Shown: positions 60,661-64,000 of the stretch, piece after piece | Numbering within the stretch: position 1 is the first letter of the stretch | Layout of the letters: each line of letters begins with the position of its first letter | NCBI GenBank assembly: GCA_903835685.1 | Contig: CAILNX010000032.1 | Span: 58,459 to 122,458 of the forward strand | Length of the DNA: 64,000 nucleotides | Direction: 5' to 3' | Source of the DNA: an uncultured delta proteobacterium | GTDB lineage: Bacteria; Desulfobacterota; Desulfovibrionia; Desulfovibrionales; Desulfovibrionaceae | Translations under genes and position numbers: made by a program | Notes under the pieces: model-generated | Databases searched by the model: none | What the model saw: the letters and a program-made list of their open reading frames with translations, nothing else | What the model was told of the DNA's origin: nothing

Positions 60661-62336
60661 TCCAGCGCACGGCACGACAATACGGCGGTTTGACCCTGAC
60701 CCTGGGCCTGATGCTTGCGGCCTGCTTGGCCCTTTCCTGCGCCCCCCGGGAGTCGAGCAAGAATTTCGAGATCCTCCATGGGGCGATCAAAAAGGAAAAG
60801 GAGAGCGTGGACGCCCTGCGCCAGAAGGAGATGGACCTGGAGCAGCGCGGCCCTGAGCCGGTTCCGGTGGTGGAGCCCATCCTGCCCTCTTTTAATCCCC
60901 TGGAGGAGACCAAGATCAGCGTGCAGGCCCGCAACGAGCCCTTGCAGGACATCCTGTACACCGTGGCCGGAAACGCCGGGCTCAACCTGGTGGTGGAGCC
61001 CGAACTCAGCCTGGACAACCGGGTCACCGTGAGCTTCGAGTCCGCCCCGGCCTCGGTGGTGGTGGACCGCCTGCTCAAGGCCTATGACTACGCCTGGGAG
61101 ATTTCCGACAACGTGCTCTACGTCAAGCGGTTCGAGGAGAAGCTCTTCCGCCTGGACTTCATGAACGCCAAGATCACCACCACCATATCCAGCGGCGGGG
61201 ACATCTTCGGCAGTTCCCTCACCTCGGGCACGGGCTCGGGCTCCCAGACCGGCCGGTTCCAGATGGACGCCAGCCTGGGCAAGGGCAATGAGGAAGGCTC
61301 GCTGTACGGTCTTTTGATCAAGACCATCGAGCCCATTCTCGGGCTGACCTCGGGCGGCACGGGCAACGACGACAAGCTGGTCCTGGACTCCACGGCCGGG
61401 ACCATCTACGTGCGCACCACGCCCAGGAAGATGAAGTCCGTGGAAATGGTGGTCCTGAACCTGAAAAAGAACCTGTCCCGCCAGGTGATCATCGACGCCC
61501 GTTTCCTGGAAGTCGAACTGAAAGACAACTACAACCTGGGCATCAACTGGAACGTGGTGAGCACCAAGATCTTCAACAACGCCAACCTGGCCGCCAACCT
61601 GGCCCTGAACCCCATAGCCGGGGTGGCCGGTTCGATCCCCAGCGCCGCCAACGGGAACTCCTGGAACCCCATGCTCCTGACCAACCGGGGCGACGCCTAC
61701 GGGCTGGGCACCCAGAGCATCGACGCAGTGGTCAGCGCCCTGGAGACCTTCGGCAAGGTGCGCACGGTGTCCAACCCGCACGTGCGGGCCAGGCACGGCC
61801 AGCCCGCGCTCTTCACCACCGGCAAGTCCGAGGCCTACATCAAGAAGATCACCACCACGGTCTCCGGAACCTCCTCAGCCAGCTCCACCTCGTCCGAGGA
61901 CGCCCAGGCCTTCACCGGGGTCATGCTCGGCGTGGTCCCCTTCATCAACGAGGACAGCACGGTCGAGTTGCAAATCTTTCCCATCGTGAGCGCGGCCGAC
62001 TTGACCAAGACCTCCAGCGTGGGCGGGTCCACCGTGACCCTGCCGGTGGTGAACGTGAAGAACGTGTCCACCACGGCCAAGGCCCGCAGCGGGGACGTGG
62101 TCATCCTGGGCGGGCTCATCGACAAGGACCAGGGCAACCAGGACAACGCCGTGCCCGGTATCTCCCAGCTCCCCCTGTTCGGGGACCTGTTCAAGTCCAC
62201 GGTGAACTCCAAGCGGGTGCGCGAACTGGTGGTGCTTTTGAGCGTCAAGGTCATTCAATCACTGCGGGTTGATTCCTCGAAGCTCGCTTCGTTTACTCTT
62301 GGTTTGAGGAGTCTGTTCTGGGCCTTATGCCTTTGA
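60657..62336 (+). CDS. Secretin, outer-membrane pore (GspD/PilQ/MshL family), with foreign C-terminal tail
   Basis: A 559-residue secretin lipoprotein: lipobox LAAC with Cys23, N-terminal secretin/TonB short domain (PLQDILYTVAGNAGLNLVVE), NolW-like region, and the secretin core (VSALETFGKVRTVSNPHVRA, TLPVVNVKNV, ARSGDVVILGGLIDKDQGN, RELVVLLSVKVIQ). It forms the outer-membrane ring for the filament. The natural end is probably after residue 534 (VKVIQ); residues 535-559 (SLRVDSSKLASFTLG...) are encoded by the 108-bp inserted element and do not resemble any secretin. Confidence 0.92.
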   Translation: MIQRTARQYGGLTLTLGLMLAACLALSCAPRESSKNFEILHGAIKKEKESVDALRQKEMDLEQRGPEPVPVVEPILPSFNPLEETKISVQARNEPLQDILYTVAGNAGLNLVVEPELSLDNRVTVSFESAPASVVVDRLLKAYDYAWEISDNVLYVKRFEEKLFRLDFMNAKITTTISSGGDIFGSSLTSGTGSGSQTGRFQMDASLGKGNEEGSLYGLLIKTIEPILGLTSGGTGNDDKLVLDSTAGTIYVRTTPRKMKSVEMVVLNLKKNLSRQVIIDARFLEVELKDNYNLGINWNVVSTKIFNNANLAANLALNPIAGVAGSIPSAANGNSWNPMLLTNRGDAYGLGTQSIDAVVSALETFGKVRTVSNPHVRARHGQPALFTTGKSEAYIKKITTTVSGTSSASSTSSEDAQAFTGVMLGVVPFINEDSTVELQIFPIVSAADLTKTSSVGGSTVTLPVVNVKNVSTTAKARSGDVVILGGLIDKDQGNQDNAVPGISQLPLFGDLFKSTVNSKRVRELVVLLSVKVIQSLRVDSSKLASFTLGLRSLFWALCL

Positions 62337-62366
62337 TGCTCCGCAGCTTGCTGCGGGGTAGTTCAC
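62259..62366. mobile_element. 108-bp inserted hairpin element (REP/IS-end-like) at a stop/start overlap
   Basis: It has lower GC than its surroundings, contains the hairpin CCGCAG-CTTG-CTGCGG (62341-62356) next to GTAG, and smaller stems such as CGAAGCTCGCTTCG (62278-62291). Removing 62259-62366 exactly joins CAA to TGAGCCTG, restoring a secretin stop and an ATGA start for the next gene (MSLIYRSLK). TCACT flanks it at 62259-62263 and 62363-62367. No coding capacity of its own. Confidence 0.65.
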
Positions 62367-63313
62367 TGAGCCTGATCTACCGGAGCCTGAAGGAAATCCA
62401 GGGGGCCAAGGCCCCGGCCGCCACGGGGGCCAAGCCCGCGTTGCCCAGCGGCGACGTGCTGCGGGTGGTCCTGCACACGGTCATCGGCCTGGTGGTCTGC
62501 GCCATCGTGGCCGTGCTGGTCTGGCTGGCCGTGGGCAGCCAGGTGGATGACCTGGCCCCGCCGCCCCAGGCCGCGCGGGTGGTCCCTGCCCCTGCCCCTG
62601 TCCCGGCGCAAGTTCCGGCCCCGGCGGCCGAGCCCCAGGCCCCGGCCGCCGCTTCCCAGCCCGCAGCCCAGCCCGTGCCCCAGGCGGTCCAGGACCTGGC
62701 CCTGGCCATCACCGCCAGCCTGCCCACCACGCCTCCCCTGGACCTGCCCAAGCTCCCCAAGGACCCGGACAAGGCCCAGGCCGAGTATTTCCAGTCCCAG
62801 GCCCGGCGCAATCAGAAGATTTTGGAGATCGAGCGGCGGCTGTCAGTTTCCTGGCGCTGGGAGGACCTGGGCATGTTCCGCCAGGATCTGTCCGCCCTGC
62901 GGCTGATCCTGGGGGCCAACAGCGAGCTGACCTCCAAATGGGAGGGCATCGAGGCCCTGGCGGACAAGCAATACGGGGCGGCCGAGTTCATGTTCCAGCG
63001 GACCCTCTCCCGCAACCCGGGTGATCTGTCCGCGCGCATGAATCTGGTCATGGCCCTCATCGGGTCCGGCAAGCTTGAAGAGGCCCGGCGGGAGTACGTG
63101 CGCCTGGAGCGCATGGCCCCTCTGGACCCCCGGGTGCGCGGGCTGGAAGTCGCCCTGACCCGGGCCGAGGCCGCCCAGGCCGAGAGCAGCCGGGCCGCCA
63201 GCCAGGCAGCCAGTCAGGCCGCCAGGCAGGCGAATCAGGCCCCTGTCCAGACCTTGACTCCGGCCCCGGTCGCCGAGGCGGCCGGGGAGCCGGTCCAGGT
63301 AGACGGAAAATAA
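62327..63313 (+). CDS. TPR-containing filament-assembly protein (MshN-like), start altered by insertion
   Basis: A 328-residue bitopic protein as it now reads from the ATG at 62327. The native N-terminus was probably MSLIYRSLKEIQG; the ancestral ATG now reads CTG at 62366-62368 and the inserted element supplies replacement ATGs (62327, 62336) adding up to 13 residues. Then a span (about 45-68), a Pro/Ala-rich linker, and TPR-like repeats (about 190-275: ALADKQYGAAEFMFQRTLSR, LVMALIGSGKLEEARREYVR). This plan matches MshN of MSHA systems. The C-terminus is Gln/Ala-rich (SQAASQAARQANQ). Expression may be reduced by poor ribosome spacing. Confidence 0.75.
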   Translation: MPLMLRSLLRGSSLSLIYRSLKEIQGAKAPAATGAKPALPSGDVLRVVLHTVIGLVVCAIVAVLVWLAVGSQVDDLAPPPQAARVVPAPAPVPAQVPAPAAEPQAPAAASQPAAQPVPQAVQDLALAITASLPTTPPLDLPKLPKDPDKAQAEYFQSQARRNQKILEIERRLSVSWRWEDLGMFRQDLSALRLILGANSELTSKWEGIEALADKQYGAAEFMFQRTLSRNPGDLSARMNLVMALIGSGKLEEARREYVRLERMAPLDPRVRGLEVALTRAEAAQAESSRAASQAASQAARQANQAPVQTLTPAPVAEAAGEPVQVDGK

Positions 63314-63348
63314 CCCGGGAAGGCAGGGCGGCCGTGTGCTCATGCGAG

Positions 63349-63377
63349 TTGACAGGCGCAGGGGACGTCATTACTCT
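63349..63377 (+). promoter_or_regulatory. Sigma-70 promoter upstream of the pilin gene
   Basis: Consensus TTGACA (63349-63354), 17 bp, TACTCT (63372-63377). It is the best promoter match in this part of the window and would give a leader of about 220 nt. Confidence 0.6.
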
Positions 63378-63605
63378 CTTTTCAACCGCGCTTGGAGTTG
63401 TACGCACCTGCCAGCACAAGAATTGCATGTCACAGACCACCCACCCAAGGGAAGAATGCGCCACCTTGGGGGCTCACCCAAAGCGGCTGGGCCTGCGGAA
63501 ATAGGGTTTTAAGGCAGCGCGGATGCGCATGTGGGGAACTGGAAGCAAGGACGGCCCTGTTGGGGGCCTAACGAACAAGCGGCAACAACCGGAAGTGGAG
63601 GACAT
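63378..63605 (+). promoter_or_regulatory. Long structured 5' leader of the pilin gene
   Basis: About 220 nt of untranslated leader. Seen: a 7-bp stem CCCAAGG/CCTTGGG (around 63446-63472), then CACCCAAAGC and GGGCCT followed by TAGGG, loosely like the conserved parts of c-di-GMP-I (GEMM) riboswitches. The match is partial. A hairpin GGCCC/GGGCC lies before the ribosome site GGAGG. Confidence 0.3.
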
Positions 63606-63929
63606 ATGCAGTCTTTTGAGAGAAAAAAGGGGTCAGCGGGTTTCACCCTCATCGAAATGGCCATCGTGCTCGTGGTCATCGGCCTCATCATCGGCGCGGT
63701 GCTCAAAGGCCAGGATTTGATCGCCAACGCGCGGGCCAAGAAATATGCGAATTTTGCCCGCCAGGCTGAAGTTAGCCAGTGGGCCTATTTTGACCGGAAT
63801 GGCCGGTTCGCCAACTCGACCCCGTACTTAAGTGAGATCACAACCTTTACGAACCAGACCGTGCTCGGTTCGGCAACGTACTTTATTCGTCCGAACAAAA
63901 GGTTAAAACCCCCGGCTTTAGCCGGGTAG
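63606..63929 (+). pseudogene. Type IV pilin gene interrupted by an IS200/IS605-type element
   Basis: Prepilin with a short leader (MQSFERKKGSAG), the prepilin-peptidase site G|FTLIE and the hydrophobic pilin helix MAIVLVVIGLIIGAVLKGQD, followed by about 60 residues of the globular start (YANFARQAEVSQWAYFDRNG). From about residue 97 the frame runs into the left end of an insertion element and stops at 63927-63929 within its hairpin (tail KRLKPPALAG). The C-terminal half of the pilin is missing here. GGAGG precedes the ATG at 63606. By position it is the major pilin of the preceding MSHA-like operon. Confidence 0.82.
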
Positions 63930-64000
63930 CTTTCAGCTAGTCGTTGGATTAAGGTCCCTGGTATGGAATACCGTCGAGGCAGTCATACCAAGTATAAAAT
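63890..64000 (+). mobile_element. Left end of an IS200/IS605-family insertion sequence (continues beyond window)
   Basis: Subterminal hairpin CCCGGC-TTTA-GCCGGG (63911-63926), a second small stem TAGCT/AGCTA (63927-63939), then the transposase start at 63963. These single-strand-recognised hairpins replace inverted repeats in the family. The exact left boundary cannot be set without an uninterrupted copy. Confidence 0.8.
63963..64000 (+). CDS. tnpA: IS200/IS605 transposase TnpA, first 12 codons (partial)
   Basis: MEYRRGSHTKYK is the typical start of Y1 HUH transposases of the IS200 group (compare the family pattern YRRGxHTxYxI). AAGG lies upstream at 63951-63954. The catalytic HUH and Tyr residues lie outside the window. 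Confidence 0.8.
   Translation, partial: MEYRRGSHTKYK

Noticed and set aside
1..64000. CRISPR arrays, rRNA genes, prophage or toxin-antitoxin modules
   Set aside because: No regularly spaced repeats, rRNA-like sequence, phage structural genes or recognisable toxin/antitoxin pairs were seen on reading.

Overview
The window reads as chromosomal DNA of a GC-rich, Gram-negative anaerobe of the Desulfovibrio type (Desulfovibrionaceae or close relatives). The signs are a tungsten-type aldehyde:ferredoxin oxidoreductase with its MoaD-like partner, a sulfide:quinone reductase-like flavoprotein with two Rrf2 regulators, a histidine kinase with c-type heme motifs of the cytochrome c3 kind (CX2CH and CX4CH), many two-component proteins, and strong third-position G/C bias. 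This is inference from gene content. No rRNA or species marker is present.

Layout. 1-5.7 kb: the end of a phosphate transporter ATPase gene (pstB), an AMIN-domain membrane protein, a flavoprotein, heptose bisphosphate phosphatase, a DedA protein, a small cytochrome c and CutA. 5.8-16.5 kb: tRNA-Ala followed by a complete potassium-transport (Kdp) locus, with an NtrC-type response regulator, a lone tandem four-helix-bundle membrane protein, a sigma-54 promoter, kdpF-A-B-C, a KdpD sensor module without kinase, and a separate histidine kinase. 16.6-26.6 kb: a Wsp-like chemosensory operon (CheW, CheW-like, MCP, CheB, CheR-TPR, CheA-REC, REC) ending in a multi-receiver diguanylate cyclase, so its likely output is cyclic di-GMP. 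26.7-38.2 kb: a CBS-ACT protein, a complete branched-chain/aromatic amino acid ABC transporter interleaved with two acyl-CoA ligases, then a convergent aldehyde oxidoreductase operon. 38.2-47.4 kb: a sulfur/redox signalling island with two Rrf2 regulators, a flavoprotein, DUF1641, two small receivers and two histidine kinases that share a cysteine-spaced PAS domain. 47.7-52.4 kb: GAF protein plus GAPDH, then an acetolactate-synthase small subunit, phosphate butyryltransferase, butyrate kinase and CBS protein in a tightly coupled minus-strand operon. 52.7-64 kb: an MSHA/type II secretion-like filament operon whose downstream pilin gene is interrupted by an IS200/IS605-type element running off the window.

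How the parts fit. Amino acid import, acyl-CoA ligases, aldehyde oxidoreductase and Ptb/Buk suit growth on or overflow of amino-acid-derived acids in an anaerobe. The chemosensory/diguanylate cyclase operon and the pilus operon suit surface attachment, but the pilin disruption suggests this filament may be off in this strain. A 108-bp hairpin element has also landed exactly at the stop/start overlap of the secretin and the next gene. Most long open frames antisense to these genes are artefacts of the high GC content and are left out.
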